DNA of 64,000 bases from Tepidibacillus fermentans (GTDB lineage Bacteria > Bacillota > Bacilli > Tepidibacillales > Tepidibacillaceae), in assembly GCF_004342885.1 (NCBI RefSeq), contig NZ_SMAB01000001.1:1-64000 (forward strand), written 5' to 3'. The translations under genes were made by a program, and so were the position numbers. The notes under the pieces are model-generated. The model did no database searches and was not told the origin of the DNA. It was given only the letters and a program-made list of their open reading frames with translations. Positions 36,463 to 49,259 of this stretch are shown here, in pieces (the first letter of the stretch is position 1; every line of letters begins with the position of its first letter).

Positions 36463-37191
36463 CTATCTTTTTAATTTGCGAAGTAAGTCTAGAATTTCGA
36501 CGTAAAGCCAGACAAGGGTAACGATTAAGCTAAACGCTCCATACCATTCCATGTATTTAGGTAAACCCATTTTTGATCCTTGTTCGATCATATCAAAATC
36601 TAATACAAAGTTAAAAGCAGCAATACCCACAACAAACAGACTAATGAAAATACTCAATGGACTACTATCATGAATAAAAGTTAACTGGCTGCCAAAGAAA
36701 CTCATAATGAGATCAATAATATAAACAAGCAGAACTCCAAGTGTTGCTCCTACCACCATTTTTCTAAATTTCGCATTCACATTAATAATTCGAAAACGGT
36801 AGATCATGATCATGACTAGAAAAACACCGAAAGTTAATCCAACTGCTTGGATCGTAATACCTTGATATCGTTGTTCATACATGGCAGAAAGCCCACCAAG
36901 TGCCATTCCTTCAAAGACAGCATAAATTGGTGCGGCAATCACAGCGATCCTTGGTATAAATGATGTAAGCAAGGCAGAGATAAGACCACCGATTAGTCCA
37001 ATAATCATCCATGAACCAATGGCATCGACTCCACCTTCCATATATCGACTCCACAAAACGAAAGCTGAACCCATGACAATCATAAAGAGTATAAAAACTT
37101 TATTAATGGTTCCCTCTACCGACATTCGATACGTAAGATCAATTTGCTCTTCATTCGTTAAACGTTTTAAAACAGGATTTGAACTTCTCAT
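36463..37191 (-). CDS. BAX inhibitor-1/YccA family membrane protein
   Basis: A 242-residue integral membrane protein with about seven hydrophobic helices. The FNFVLDFDMIEQGSKMGLPKYMEWYGAFSLIVTLVWLYVEILRLL-type C-terminus (here VLDFDMIEQGS and EWYGAFSLIVTLVWLYVEIL) contains the two conserved acidic residues of the TMBIM/BI-1 pore. Family members such as BsYetJ are pH-sensitive Ca2+ leak channels; here the function is inferred from fold only. ATG follows AAAGGAGG. Confidence 0.88.
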   Translation of the reverse strand: MRSSNPVLKRLTNEEQIDLTYRMSVEGTINKVFILFMIVMGSAFVLWSRYMEGGVDAIGSWMIIGLIGGLISALLTSFIPRIAVIAAPIYAVFEGMALGGLSAMYEQRYQGITIQAVGLTFGVFLVMIMIYRFRIINVNAKFRKMVVGATLGVLLVYIIDLIMSFFGSQLTFIHDSSPLSIFISLFVVGIAAFNFVLDFDMIEQGSKMGLPKYMEWYGAFSLIVTLVWLYVEILDLLRKLKR

Positions 37192-37258
37192 TTAAAAGTC
37201 CTCCTTTTCTAATCACTTTCCAAAAAAAAATATGATTATTTTCTAAAAAGTATGTCGA

Positions 37259-37750
37259 TTAACGATAGTTTGTGAATTGAAGTTCAAGATTGTAATCTTG
37301 GCCGCGTAGGAATTGAATCACTGATTGTAAATCATCACGGCTTTTACCAGAAACTCGAACTTGATCATTCATAATTTGCGCTTGCACTTTTAGTTTTAAA
37401 TTTTTAATATCCTTTACAATTTGCTTCGCAATCTCGCTTTCAATTCCTTGCTTAATTTTAATCATTTGGCGTACTGTGCCACCTGTTGCATCCTCAATTT
37501 TCCCATATTCTAGGTTTTTTATCGATACTTTACGATTAATTAATTTGGTTTGTAATACGTCAATCACTGCTTTTAGTTTATATTCATCGTCTGCAAGGAT
37601 CTTGATTTGATCTCCTTCTAAACTGATTTCAACTTTGCTATTTTTGAAATCGTAGCGTTGGCTAATCTCTTTTTTCGCTTGGTTGACTGCATTATCTACT
37701 TCTTGCGTGTCTACTTGTGAAACAATATCAAAAGAAGCATCTTTTGCCAT
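37259..37750 (-). CDS. YajQ family nucleotide-binding protein
   Basis: A 163-residue DUF520 protein. The N-terminus [25 protein letters not shown] and the interior [14 protein letters not shown] are near-invariant in the family. Some YajQ proteins bind c-di-GMP and act as transcription cofactors; the role in Bacillota is unsettled. The start at 37750 is chosen because AAAGGAAG precedes it and because it matches the family N-terminus. Confidence 0.93.
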   Translation of the reverse strand: MAKDASFDIVSQVDTQEVDNAVNQAKKEISQRYDFKNSKVEISLEGDQIKILADDEYKLKAVIDVLQTKLINRKVSIKNLEYGKIEDATGGTVRQMIKIKQGIESEIAKQIVKDIKNLKLKVQAQIMNDQVRVSGKSRDDLQSVIQFLRGQDYNLELQFTNYR

Positions 37751-37825
37751 AAGACATCTTCCTTTCGTCATACTTATAATATTTACAATTTTACATTTTT
37801 AATCATTTTAACATTCTCGAACCAA

Positions 37826-38395
37826 CTATTCCATTCTTTTTACTTCCCCATAACGAAAACAATCGATCGTATGATCATTGACCATTCCAATCGCTTGCAT
37901 GTAAGCATAGCAAATCGTTGGCCCAACAAATCGAAATCCCCGCTTTTTCAAATCCTTACTTAACTTCTCTGATTCAACAGAAGTAGTTTGAACTTCTTTC
38001 CAGTCTTTTAACTGGTTATCGATCGGTTTGTGATTTACAAAACACCATAAATACCGTTCAAAGCTGCCAAATTCTTTTTGAACTTGTAAAAAAACTTTGG
38101 CATTTTGGATTATAGCTTCAATTTTTTTCCGATTCCTGATAATGCCTTCGTTTTTCATTAATTCTTTTATCTTTTTTTCATCATAATCCTTAATTTTAAC
38201 AGGATCAAAATCATCAAAAGCTCGGCGATAATTTTCTCTTTTTCTTAAAATCGTCATCCAGCTTAGACCTGCCTGCATTCCTTCGAGAATGAGAAATTCA
38301 AAAAGCTTGTGGTCTTCATGGACAGGTACTCCCCATTCCTGATCATGATATTCAATACAAAGGGGATCTCCTTTTACCCAACTACACCGGTTCAT
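37826..38395 (-). CDS. tag: DNA-3-methyladenine glycosylase I
   Basis: Excises 3-methyladenine from alkylated DNA. The N-terminus MNRCSWVKGDPLCIEYHDQEWG has the Zn-binding Cys and His, and the C-terminal segment GMVNDHTIDCFR supplies the other His/Cys ligands. EGMQAGLSWMTILRKRENYR is the family signature. The start at 38395 is chosen to match the family and because AAAGGA precedes it. Length 189 residues. Confidence 0.94.
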   Translation of the reverse strand: MNRCSWVKGDPLCIEYHDQEWGVPVHEDHKLFEFLILEGMQAGLSWMTILRKRENYRRAFDDFDPVKIKDYDEKKIKELMKNEGIIRNRKKIEAIIQNAKVFLQVQKEFGSFERYLWCFVNHKPIDNQLKDWKEVQTTSVESEKLSKDLKKRGFRFVGPTICYAYMQAIGMVNDHTIDCFRYGEVKRME

Positions 38396-38501
38396 TTGGC
38401 ATTTCCTTTCTATATCTGTTGAATTGTCCATGAATTGCTCGTATTCCTACATTTATTATACATTTGCTATAGATTTATGAATAGTAAACGAAATATATCA
38501 T

Positions 38502-38542
38502 AAAAAAAGATTTCATCTGAAGTTTAACTTCAAATGAAACCT
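38502..38542 (-). terminator. Terminator after the zwf/cyclase group
   Basis: On the minus strand AAGGTTTCATTTGAAGT pairs with ACTTCAGATGAAATCTT around a short loop, followed by a U-run at 38508-38502. Repeat copy C lies between it and the cyclase gene, so C would be within the transcript. Confidence 0.7.
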
Positions 38543-38557
38543 TAGGATCACTCTACA

Positions 38558-38741
38558 TAGTTTGTATGTTCAACGCAGCTCTGATACTTCGCAGCTTTTC
38601 TTGAATAAATCGGTTGGTAGAAAAGCACGCTCGCTAAAGCACCTATAGGGTATAAGTCACGCTATGCAACAGTTGCAAGTCGAGCTATGTCTGGGAGTGT
38701 ATTTATACACGGTCAACGGAGCGAGTTGGAATATACAAACC
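38558..38741. repeat. Dispersed repeat, copy C (184-bp element)
   Basis: The ends form an imperfect inverted repeat: 38559-38574 (GTTTGTATGTTCAAC region) against 38725-38741 (complement GGTTTGTATATTCCAAC). The minus strand reads the family core into CTCGCTCCGTTGACC and a GTGTATAAATACAC palindrome (38697-38710). The interior, about 110 bases, contains further short repeats and no gene. It accounts for most of the 360-base gap between the cyclase and tag genes. Confidence 0.7.
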
Positions 38742-38754
38742 AAATATTTGTTTA

Positions 38755-39375
38755 TCATTCTTTGATCAAGATGGCACGAGCTGGAGCGGCTTCTGCACCT
38801 TTGATATATAAGGGTGCCGCATAAAGAAAATATTCTCCTTCTTCCACTTCTTTCAAGCGTAATCCCTCTAAAATCACGATTCCAGCCTGAAAAAGTTGAA
38901 GGTGTGTCTCATGATTGGGTTGACTTCGCTCAATTCCTAGAGCATCAATACCAACGCCTTTAATTTGTATCTCTGCTAAATATTTGGCTCCACTTTTTTC
39001 AAGAAAAATAAATTCTGGATTAAATCCTTCATCATAGGAGTTTTTTGTTTTAAAAAGGATAAAATCTCCCTTTTCAATCTCTTTCCCAAGCAAATCTTCA
39101 CGTGTAATTTGTTGCTCTAAATGAGTCAAATCAATCACTTTACATGGGGTTATGACTTTGGATAGATCCAAATAATCAATGGTATCTCCCCCATTAATCA
39201 TATGCAATGGGGCATCTATATGGGTTCCTGTATGCATATCCATATCGATTCGCGATTCATACGCCGTTGCTGTCCTAAAGTCTTGTACGGTTTTCAGTTG
39301 CGGGCGTTTTTCTTCTTTGTTTTTATACACAGGCATGTGATAATGAATGGGCATGGAAATATCAAAAATTTTCAT
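38755..39375 (-). CDS. Cyclase family protein (kynurenine formamidase-like hydrolase)
   Basis: A 206-residue metal-dependent hydrolase of the cyclase/arylformamidase superfamily. The motif HTGTHIDAPLH (near residue 49) supplies the zinc ligands, with other family landmarks IFDISMPIHYHMPVY and GVDALGIE. Its start codon overlaps the zwf stop (ATGA), so it is translated together with zwf. The substrate is unknown. No tryptophan-degradation genes are near, so kynurenine formamidase activity is not supported by context. Start 39375 is fixed by the overlap and by the N-terminal motif. Confidence 0.85.
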   Translation of the reverse strand: MKIFDISMPIHYHMPVYKNKEEKRPQLKTVQDFRTATAYESRIDMDMHTGTHIDAPLHMINGGDTIDYLDLSKVITPCKVIDLTHLEQQITREDLLGKEIEKGDFILFKTKNSYDEGFNPEFIFLEKSGAKYLAEIQIKGVGIDALGIERSQPNHETHLQLFQAGIVILEGLRLKEVEEGEYFLYAAPLYIKGAEAAPARAILIKE

Positions 39376-40880
39376 AGTTTCATCAGCTCCCCTTCTCCAA
39401 CATTCCACCATCTTCGCCTGTCACGGTGGAGCAATTCATCCGCTTCCTTTGGTCCCCATGTGCCAGATGGATAGTTAGGAAAAACAATAGGCTGGTTTTG
39501 CCAAACTTCGGCAATGGTATCGACCAGTTTCCATGAATATTCCACTTCATCCCAGCGAGTAAATAAAGTAGAATCTCCTTTCATAACATCGTATATTAAT
39601 CGTTCATAAGCTTCTGGTGAATTGCTCCCCACTTGACAATTCTGACAAAAATCCATTTTCACAGGGACAATGTGATTCTTGGTTCCAGGCTGTTTGGCAT
39701 TAAATTGCAAATAGACCCCTTCAAGGGGCTGAATTCGAATGACTAAGAGGTTTGGCATTAAATAGTCTTTGTATTCTTTAAAATATAACGTGTGTTCTAG
39801 TTGTTTGAATTGAACGATGACCTCTGTTGACTTTGATGGCATTCGTTTTCCTGTGCGAATATAAAATGGTACCCCTGACCAACGAAAATTGTTGATATGT
39901 AATTTTAAAGCTGCAAATGTTTCTGTTGTGGAAGTAGGGGAAACCCGTTCTTCCTCCCGATATCCAGATACATTTTTTCCTTTGATCTTTCCTGGACCGT
40001 ATTGCCCACGGACCGTATTTTTGATTACGGTTTCTTTCGTGAATTCTTCAATGGAACGCAAAACCTTTACCTTTTCATCCCGAATGGACTCCGTTTTAAG
40101 ATTAATCGGCGGTTCCATAGCCGTTAACGTGAGAAGTTGTAGCATATGGTTTTGAATCATATCCCGGAGTGCCCCCGCTTTTTCATAGTAGCCACCCCGG
40201 TTTTCAACTCCCACCGTCTCACTTGAGGAAATTTGAATATGGTCAATATATCGATGGTTCCAAATGGGTTCAAAAAGGGCATTAGCAAAACGGATCACCA
40301 TAATGTTTTGCAGCATTTCTTTACCTAAATAATGATCGATACGATATGTATTTTCCTCAGTAAAAACTTGTATCATTTGCTGATTTAATTCTCTGGCAGA
40401 TTGGAGGTCCCTGCCAAATGGCTTTTCTATTACAACTCGTTTCCATGATCTTTGATTCTCTATTAATCCATGAATTTTTAATTTCTCAGCAATGAATCCA
40501 AAGTATTCTGGAGCAACTGCCAAGTAATAAATACGATTTCCGTTTGTTTGGTATTTTTGATCTAATTGCTGAAGAAATTCCTTCAAATGGTAATACCCTT
40601 CATCCTGAGAAAAATCAAACTGCTCATAATAGATTCGGTCTTCTAGGGTTTTCCATGCTTCCTCGATAAACGGGAATCTGGAAAACTGTTTTACGGAATC
40701 CACTAATTCATTACGATATTGTTCACTTGTTTTGTCTCTTCTACCGATGGAAACGACCGCAAAATGTTCTGGTAGTTGGTTTTCATGATGTAAATTGTAG
40801 AGTGCAGGAATCAATTTGCGATAGGTTAAATCCCCTGTTCCACCAAAGATCACAAAGATGTTGGATAAATCGGTGTTCAT
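39372..40880 (-). CDS. zwf: Glucose-6-phosphate 1-dehydrogenase
   Basis: Oxidises glucose 6-phosphate to 6-phosphogluconolactone with NADP. The N-terminal nucleotide motif is FGGTGDLTYRKL (a variant of GASGDLA), and the substrate motif RIDHYLGKE lies near residue 172. Length 502 is normal. Start 40880 (MNTDLSN) is chosen because AAGGTGG lies six bases before. It follows gnd by 27 bases, so both NADPH-producing steps are in one operon. No lactonase (pgl) gene is visible here. Confidence 0.97.
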   Translation of the reverse strand: MNTDLSNIFVIFGGTGDLTYRKLIPALYNLHHENQLPEHFAVVSIGRRDKTSEQYRNELVDSVKQFSRFPFIEEAWKTLEDRIYYEQFDFSQDEGYYHLKEFLQQLDQKYQTNGNRIYYLAVAPEYFGFIAEKLKIHGLIENQRSWKRVVIEKPFGRDLQSARELNQQMIQVFTEENTYRIDHYLGKEMLQNIMVIRFANALFEPIWNHRYIDHIQISSSETVGVENRGGYYEKAGALRDMIQNHMLQLLTLTAMEPPINLKTESIRDEKVKVLRSIEEFTKETVIKNTVRGQYGPGKIKGKNVSGYREEERVSPTSTTETFAALKLHINNFRWSGVPFYIRTGKRMPSKSTEVIVQFKQLEHTLYFKEYKDYLMPNLLVIRIQPLEGVYLQFNAKQPGTKNHIVPVKMDFCQNCQVGSNSPEAYERLIYDVMKGDSTLFTRWDEVEYSWKLVDTIAEVWQNQPIVFPNYPSGTWGPKEADELLHRDRRRWWNVGEGELMKL

Positions 40881-40907
40881 CAACAACCACCTTCTTCGTC
40901 TATTACT

Positions 40908-41804
40908 TTATTTTTTTTCGACAGCATGACCACCGAATTCGTTACGTAAAGCTGCAACCACTTTACCTGTAAATGTATCTTTCTGTTCAGAACGGTATCT
41001 CATAAATAAAGATTCGGTGATAACTGGTGCTGGAACTCTCAGGTCTAATGCCTCTTGAACCGTCCATAACCCTTCACCTGAAGAATGCATAACTCCTTTA
41101 ATAGAATCTAAATGGGGATCTTTGGAAAAGGCTGACTCTGTTAATTCGATTAACCAACTACGGATCACCGATCCATGATTAAAGACTCTGGCGACTTTTT
41201 GCAGATCAAGGTCAAATTGACTTTTTTCCATGATTTCAAACCCTTCACCAATCGCTTGCATCATCCCATATTCGATTCCGTTATGAACCATTTTAACAAA
41301 GTGACCCGAACCATTTCGTCCTGTATGTAAGTAACCATTTTCGACACTAATGTCTCTTACTAAAGGTTCAATATATAGGAATACATCATCTTCAGCACCA
41401 ATCATCGTACAAGCTCCATTTCTAGCACCTGACATTCCACCACTTGTTCCTACATCCACAAAATCGATCCCTTTTGCTTTTAATTGCTCATATCTTCTTA
41501 AAGTATCTTTATAGTTTGAGTTTCCTGCATCAATAATGATGTCATTTTTGTTTAAAAGTGGTACCAACGCATCAATCATTTGGTCAACTGGATCCCCTGC
41601 AGGTATCATGATCCAAATTACTCTTCTTCCTTCAAGCTTGTTCACAAGCTCTTCAATACTATAAGCTCCTGTGATTCCTTCTTTTTCAATCTGCTTCACT
41701 TTTTCTGGTGAACGATTATATGCCACCACTTGATGACCATGATCTCTCATATTTAAGGCGATATTATAGCCCATTTTCCCTAAGCCAATCAATCCAATTT
41801 GCAT
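40908..41804 (-). CDS. gnd: 6-phosphogluconate dehydrogenase, decarboxylating (short, GntZ/YqeC-type)
   Basis: Oxidatively decarboxylates 6-phosphogluconate to ribulose 5-phosphate. At 298 residues this is the short form, unlike the 470-residue type. The dinucleotide motif GLIGLGKMG begins at residue 3; GNSNYKD, and the catalytic Lys in GSGHFVKMVHNGIEYG near residue 165, follow. Start 41804 is chosen because GGAGGT precedes it. The short form often prefers NAD, but cofactor choice cannot be read here. Confidence 0.93.
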   Translation of the reverse strand: MQIGLIGLGKMGYNIALNMRDHGHQVVAYNRSPEKVKQIEKEGITGAYSIEELVNKLEGRRVIWIMIPAGDPVDQMIDALVPLLNKNDIIIDAGNSNYKDTLRRYEQLKAKGIDFVDVGTSGGMSGARNGACTMIGAEDDVFLYIEPLVRDISVENGYLHTGRNGSGHFVKMVHNGIEYGMMQAIGEGFEIMEKSQFDLDLQKVARVFNHGSVIRSWLIELTESAFSKDPHLDSIKGVMHSSGEGLWTVQEALDLRVPAPVITESLFMRYRSEQKDTFTGKVVAALRNEFGGHAVEKK

Positions 41805-41947
41805 ACAAGTACCTCCTCTAGATGTATTATCTGAGATTAAAAGATCCAATATTAGTTATTTTTTTATATCATTTATTTTATATACCAAAATTTCTCAAGT
41901 TTCTAGAGGAGAAGTATTGGGACGCTTGGGAATGGCTGTTTTTCTGC

Positions 41948-42526
41948 TTATCTTAATCCCCGACTTCCTGGTTTGATTACTGGGATGTTTCCCTCTTTAC
42001 AGATCGGGCACGATTCCTGATCATAGGATTCCAATTCTATGGATATGAGAGATTGAAAAGGAACACCGAAATCTACTTTTCCATTACTGCGATCAACGAG
42101 AACACAAACACCGATGACTTCTCCGCCGTTCTCTTTTACTACTTCAATCACTTCTTTTACCGAACCACCAGTGGTGACCACATCTTCGACAACCAGCACT
42201 TTTTCACCAGGTCGAATCTGAAAACCCCTTCGTAATGTCATCTTCCCGTTTTCCCGTTCACAAAAGATATTTCTAACTCCTAAGATTCTTGACATTTCAT
42301 AACCTACGATAATCCCGCCAACAGCTGGAGAAACGACTGAATCGATTTCTTTTTCAGGTACTTTCTCAGTTAAAATTCGACACAGTTTCTCGGTGTGTTT
42401 TGGATATTGTAATAATTGAGCCATCTGCATGTATTTGTTAGAATGACGTCCTGATGTGAGGAGAAAATGCCCTTCCTTTAGAACTCCTAATTCTTGAAAT
42501 AAATTGAAAATTTCTTTCTGATCCAT
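41948..42526 (-). CDS. pyrE: Orotate phosphoribosyltransferase
   Basis: Makes orotidine 5'-phosphate from orotate and PRPP. The PRPP motif VLVVEDVVTTGGSVKE lies near residue 115. The C-terminus carries a CPIC pair (SCPICKEG), seen in this subgroup and of unknown purpose. I choose ATG 42526 over the GTG at 42535, as the latter overlaps the AGGAG ribosome-binding site. It is the last pyr gene; gnd follows after 143 bases with no strong terminator between. Confidence 0.95.
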   Translation of the reverse strand: MDQKEIFNLFQELGVLKEGHFLLTSGRHSNKYMQMAQLLQYPKHTEKLCRILTEKVPEKEIDSVVSPAVGGIIVGYEMSRILGVRNIFCERENGKMTLRRGFQIRPGEKVLVVEDVVTTGGSVKEVIEVVKENGGEVIGVCVLVDRSNGKVDFGVPFQSLISIELESYDQESCPICKEGNIPVIKPGSRGLR

Positions 42527-42544
42527 TTTTTTCACTCCTATTCT

Positions 42545-44978
<2,434 letters not shown>

Positions 44979-47900
44979 TTAACTCACCACCTTAGATAAA
45001 GGTTGCAAAGAAAAGGATAATGATTCGAGTACATGTAATAACGCATAAGCGGTATCAAGAGAGGTAAGACAAGCAACTCCATATTCCACAGATTCCCGTC
45101 GAATTCGAAAACCATCTCTTTCCGTGCTTTTCCCTTTTGTATAGGTGTTGATGACAAGCTGTACATTTCGCGAACGAATTTCATCAAGAATATTCGGATT
45201 GCCTTCTGCTAATTTTCGAACGGGTGTGATCGGAATTCGATGGCTCATCAGAAATTCTGCAGTTCCTTTCGTTGCCATGATCTGAAACCCAAGTTGATAG
45301 AATCGCTGAAATAAAGCGAGTGATTCTTCTTTATCCTTGTCTGCAATCGTTGCTAAAATCGTTCCATTTACAGGTACGTGAATACCTGCTGCTACCAAAC
45401 CTTTATATAACGCTTTAGCGAAATTGGTATCTATTCCAATCACTTCCCCTGTTGACTTCATTTCTGGTCCCAAGGTCACATCTACCCGGCGAAGTTTCGC
45501 AAAGGAAAAAACGGGTACTTTTACAGCCACCTGATCAGATGCTGGCCATAAACCTGAAGGGTAATCAAGGGATTGCAACGTGTCACCTAAGATGATTTTT
45601 GTTGCAAGATTGGCCATCGGGATTTTAGTGACTTTACTTAAAAAGGGTACCGTTCTCGATGCTCTAGGATTGACTTCAATCACATAGACTTCGTGCTGAT
45701 GAATCACAAACTGAATATTCATCAGCCCCTTTGTTTCCATCGCCAGTGCAAGTTTAGTCGTAATCTGAACAATTTGATTGATTTCTTGATCAGTTAAAGA
45801 TTGTGGTGGGTATACTGCAATCGAGTCTCCAGAATGGATACCCGCTCGTTCAATATGCTCCATAATTCCAGGGATGAGTACATTTTTACCATCACTGATC
45901 GCATCTACTTCAACTTCGATTCCTTGGAGATAACGATCGATTAAAACCGGATGATCAGAGGAAACCATGACTGCTTGTTTCATATAATTGATTAATTCAT
46001 CTTGTGAATAGATGACTTCCATCGCTCTTCCGCCAAGGACATAGGAAGGACGAACTAATACAGGGTAACCGAGTCGCTCTGCAACGTGAATTGCTTCATC
46101 GATCGATAAAACTGTTTCCCCTTTTGGTTGTTTAATCCCCAATTCTTTTAATAATTGTTCAAATCGTTTACGATCTTCAGCTTGATCAATATGATCAAGA
46201 GTCGTACCTAGAATTGGTACATGATGTTCCGTTAATTTTTCTGCTAAATTGATGGCAGTCTGACCTCCAAATTGAACAATAACCCCGATCGGTCTTTCTT
46301 TTTCAATCACGTTCATGACATCTTCAAAGGTTAGCGGTTCAAAATAAAGCCGATCCGATGTATTAAAATCGGTAGAAACAGTTTCAGGGTTATTATTGAT
46401 GATAATGGCCTCAAACCCTTTTTCTCTTATTGCCCAAACGGCATGGACGGTAGAATAATCAAATTCGATTCCTTGCCCAATTCGAATGGGTCCTGAACCT
46501 AATACAAGAACAGAGGGTTTATGGCTAGGAGCTACTTCGTCTTCCATCTCATAAGTAGAATAATAGTAAGGTGTGGAAGAATCGAATTCGGCTGCACAGG
46601 TATCGACCATTTTATAAACAGGTCGGATTTGAAATTGAACTCTTGCTGCTCGTACCTCTTCTTCTTTCAATCCTTTGATCTGGGCAATTTGTCGATCAGA
46701 AAAACCTAATCGTTTCCATCCTAAAAGAGTAGTTGGATTCAACTCTTCATTATAAATCTCCTGTTCTATGTCAACTAATCGTTTGATCTTAAATAGGAAA
46801 AAGGAATCAATACCTGTTATCCCATAAATCTCTTCAACTGTTAATCCCCTACGAAACGATTCCGCTATCACCCATAACCGTTGATCGTCAGCCTGTTTCA
46901 TCTTCTTGTTCAATTCTTCCTGTGAGACTCCGAAAAACAATTCTGTTTGATATAAACCGTCATATCCCATTTCCAAAGATCGAATTGCTTTTTGTAATGA
47001 TTCCTCAAAAGAGCGACCAATGGCCATTACTTCTCCTGTCGCTTTCATCTGTGTACCTAGTTTTCGATTTGCTGAATGAAACTTATCAAAAGGCCAACGG
47101 GGTATTTTGGTTACCACATAATCAAGTGAAGGTTCATAACTAGCATAGGTAGTCTGAGTAATCGGATTTTTTATCTCATCTAAGGTATAACCAAGTGCGA
47201 TTTTTGCAGAAATTTTAGCAATGGGATACCCTGTCGCCTTGGATGCAAGTGCACTAGAACGACTTACCCTCGGATTCACTTCAATGACGTAGTAACTTTC
47301 ACTTTTAGGGTCTAATGCGAATTGCACATTACAACCACCTTCAATATTCAAAGCTTCTACAATCTTTAGTGCAGAACTACGTAAGTTCTGATAATCTCGA
47401 TCAGATAAAGTTTGGCTTGGAGCAACAACAATACTATCTCCAGTATGAATTCCAACTGGGTCAATGTTTTCCATATTACAGACCACGATTTTATTCCCAT
47501 TACGGTCACGAATCACCTCATATTCAATTTCCTTGTAACCTAACAGACTTTTCTCCAGCAGAACTTGGTGAATCGGACTAGCCGAAAGTCCATTTTGAAC
47601 AATTTCGATCAGATCTGCTTCTTGGTAAGCAATCCCACCACCTGTACCACCTAAGGTAAAAGCGGGGCGAATTACCACAGGATAACCTACCTCTTCAATA
47701 AAGGAATATGCTTCTTCTAAATTATAGATAATCTTACTTTCTGGTACTGGTTCATCGATTTCTTTCATACGAGTTCGAAATTGTTCTCGATCTTCCGCAA
47801 TTTGAATCGTCTCTTTCTTTGTCCCGAGTAGTTCTACGCCCATTTTGGATAAAACTCCTCTTTGTTCCAGTTCCATTGCTAGATTTAATGCAGTCTGACC

Positions 47901-48173
47901 TCCGAGGCTTGCTAGAATCCCATCTGGTTTTTCGATGCGAATGATTCGCTCGAGAAAATCTACGGTTAAAGGTTCCATATAGACTTTATCCGCCATTTCT
48001 AGATCGGTCATGATCGTAGCTGGATTACTATTGACTAAAACGACTTCGAGTCCTTCTTCTCGTAATGCTTGACAGGCTTGAGTTCCTGCATAATCAAATT
48101 CTGCAGCTTGACCAATTGCTATGGGACCTGAGCCAATCACAATAACTTTTTTCAAGTCTGTGCGTTTAGGCAT
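44979..48173 (-). CDS. carB: Carbamoyl-phosphate synthase large subunit
   Basis: Makes carbamoyl phosphate from bicarbonate, ATP and ammonia supplied by CarA. The 1064 residues contain two ATP-grasp halves (N-terminal [17 protein letters not shown], and the second copy [16 protein letters not shown] near residue 560) and a C-terminal MGS-like allosteric domain. Start 48173 (MPKRTDLKK) is chosen because AAAGGAGGAG precedes it. It overlaps carA by eight bases. In the pyr operon it corresponds to pyrAB, the pyrimidine-specific copy. Confidence 0.98.
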   Translation of the reverse strand: MPKRTDLKKVIVIGSGPIAIGQAAEFDYAGTQACQALREEGLEVVLVNSNPATIMTDLEMADKVYMEPLTVDFLERIIRIEKPDGILASLGGQTALNLAMELEQRGVLSKMGVELLGTKKETIQIAEDREQFRTRMKEIDEPVPESKIIYNLEEAYSFIEEVGYPVVIRPAFTLGGTGGGIAYQEADLIEIVQNGLSASPIHQVLLEKSLLGYKEIEYEVIRDRNGNKIVVCNMENIDPVGIHTGDSIVVAPSQTLSDRDYQNLRSSALKIVEALNIEGGCNVQFALDPKSESYYVIEVNPRVSRSSALASKATGYPIAKISAKIALGYTLDEIKNPITQTTYASYEPSLDYVVTKIPRWPFDKFHSANRKLGTQMKATGEVMAIGRSFEESLQKAIRSLEMGYDGLYQTELFFGVSQEELNKKMKQADDQRLWVIAESFRRGLTVEEIYGITGIDSFFLFKIKRLVDIEQEIYNEELNPTTLLGWKRLGFSDRQIAQIKGLKEEEVRAARVQFQIRPVYKMVDTCAAEFDSSTPYYYSTYEMEDEVAPSHKPSVLVLGSGPIRIGQGIEFDYSTVHAVWAIREKGFEAIIINNNPETVSTDFNTSDRLYFEPLTFEDVMNVIEKERPIGVIVQFGGQTAINLAEKLTEHHVPILGTTLDHIDQAEDRKRFEQLLKELGIKQPKGETVLSIDEAIHVAERLGYPVLVRPSYVLGGRAMEVIYSQDELINYMKQAVMVSSDHPVLIDRYLQGIEVEVDAISDGKNVLIPGIMEHIERAGIHSGDSIAVYPPQSLTDQEINQIVQITTKLALAMETKGLMNIQFVIHQHEVYVIEVNPRASRTVPFLSKVTKIPMANLATKIILGDTLQSLDYPSGLWPASDQVAVKVPVFSFAKLRRVDVTLGPEMKSTGEVIGIDTNFAKALYKGLVAAGIHVPVNGTILATIADKDKEESLALFQRFYQLGFQIMATKGTAEFLMSHRIPITPVRKLAEGNPNILDEIRSRNVQLVINTYTKGKSTERDGFRIRRESVEYGVACLTSLDTAYALLHVLESLSFSLQPLSKVVS

Positions 48174-49257
48174 TTTTTTTCTCCTCCTTTGATGCATGGA
48201 TTTTTTCGATAAATTGGTCAAATAGATAGCGACTATCAAAAGGTCCTGGGGACGCTTCAGGATGATATTGAACGGAAAATGCAGGTGCCGTATGATGAGC
48301 TAACCCCTCTACAGTTCCATCATTTATTGCAATATGAGTAATCGTTAAAGGACATTGTTCCAATGATTCTTTAGTTACGGTATAACCATGGTTTTGTGAA
48401 GTGATCACAATTCGATTGGTTACTAAATCTTTTACAGGATGATTACTTCCCCGATGACCAAATTTCATCTTCTTCGTATCTGCTCCATTGGCTAATGCAA
48501 ACAATTGATGGCCAAGGCAGATGCCAAAGAGTGGAATATTATTTTCAATAAGACCTTGGATCATGGGAATTGCCCAAGGTACATCTTTTGGATCACCAGG
48601 GCCATTGGATAACAAGACCCCATCTGGATGAAGACTCTCAATCTCTTGAATTGAGGTATTATGCGGGACAATGCTTACCTTGCATTGTCTTTCTAGTAAC
48701 TCGCGAACAATTCCTTGCTTATAACCATAATCGACCAATACAACATGATAGCCTTTGCCTGGTAATGTTATTGGCGAAGGAATGGAAACTTGTGGGACCT
48801 GATTCCTTTGTAATGGTGCTTTTAATCTTTTCATCGCTTCTTCTTTATTCATTTCTTTTGTCGTTAGTAAGGCTTTCATTGTGCCTTTAGTACGAATTTT
48901 TCTCGTTAGCATTCGCGTATCGATTCCAGCAATTCCCAATATATTGTGTTCCTTCAAAAATTGATCGATATTCATCACCGATTCAAAATGAGAAGGTGAT
49001 TCTGCATATTCCCTAACAATAAACCCAAATACTTTAGGTTTTACGGATTCAAAGTCTTTAAGATTCACGCCGTAATTTCCGATCAAAGGATAAGTCATTA
49101 CAACAAACTGCCCATAATAGGAAGGATCGGTTAATATTTCCTGATAACCCGTCATCCCAGTATTAAATACAATTTCTCCAATTGCTTCCCCTGTACTACC
49201 AAATGATTCACCTGTCAATTCTGTTCCATCTTCAAGATAAAGAGTAGCTTTTGCCAT
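48166..49257 (-). CDS. carA: Carbamoyl-phosphate synthase small subunit
   Basis: The glutaminase subunit. The class I amidotransferase domain has the nucleophile Cys in FGICLGHQL near residue 242, with His-Glu in YHPEASPGP near the C-terminus. The N-terminal domain shows [16 protein letters not shown]. Length 363. ATG 49257 follows AAGGAGGA and agrees with the family start [11 protein letters not shown]. Confidence 0.98.
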   Translation of the reverse strand: MAKATLYLEDGTELTGESFGSTGEAIGEIVFNTGMTGYQEILTDPSYYGQFVVMTYPLIGNYGVNLKDFESVKPKVFGFIVREYAESPSHFESVMNIDQFLKEHNILGIAGIDTRMLTRKIRTKGTMKALLTTKEMNKEEAMKRLKAPLQRNQVPQVSIPSPITLPGKGYHVVLVDYGYKQGIVRELLERQCKVSIVPHNTSIQEIESLHPDGVLLSNGPGDPKDVPWAIPMIQGLIENNIPLFGICLGHQLFALANGADTKKMKFGHRGSNHPVKDLVTNRIVITSQNHGYTVTKESLEQCPLTITHIAINDGTVEGLAHHTAPAFSVQYHPEASPGPFDSRYLFDQFIEKIHASKEEKKNA

Positions 49258-49259
49258 CT

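Noticed and set aside
38650-38745. A short plus-strand frame in repeat copy C beginning MQQLQVELCLG
   Set aside because: It has no ribosome-binding site and is made of the repeat's own inverted arms.
41805-41947. A possible promoter and terminator between gnd and pyrE
   Set aside because: AT-rich with a TTGAGA-like box, but no convincing -10 at a good distance and no stable hairpin with a U-run.
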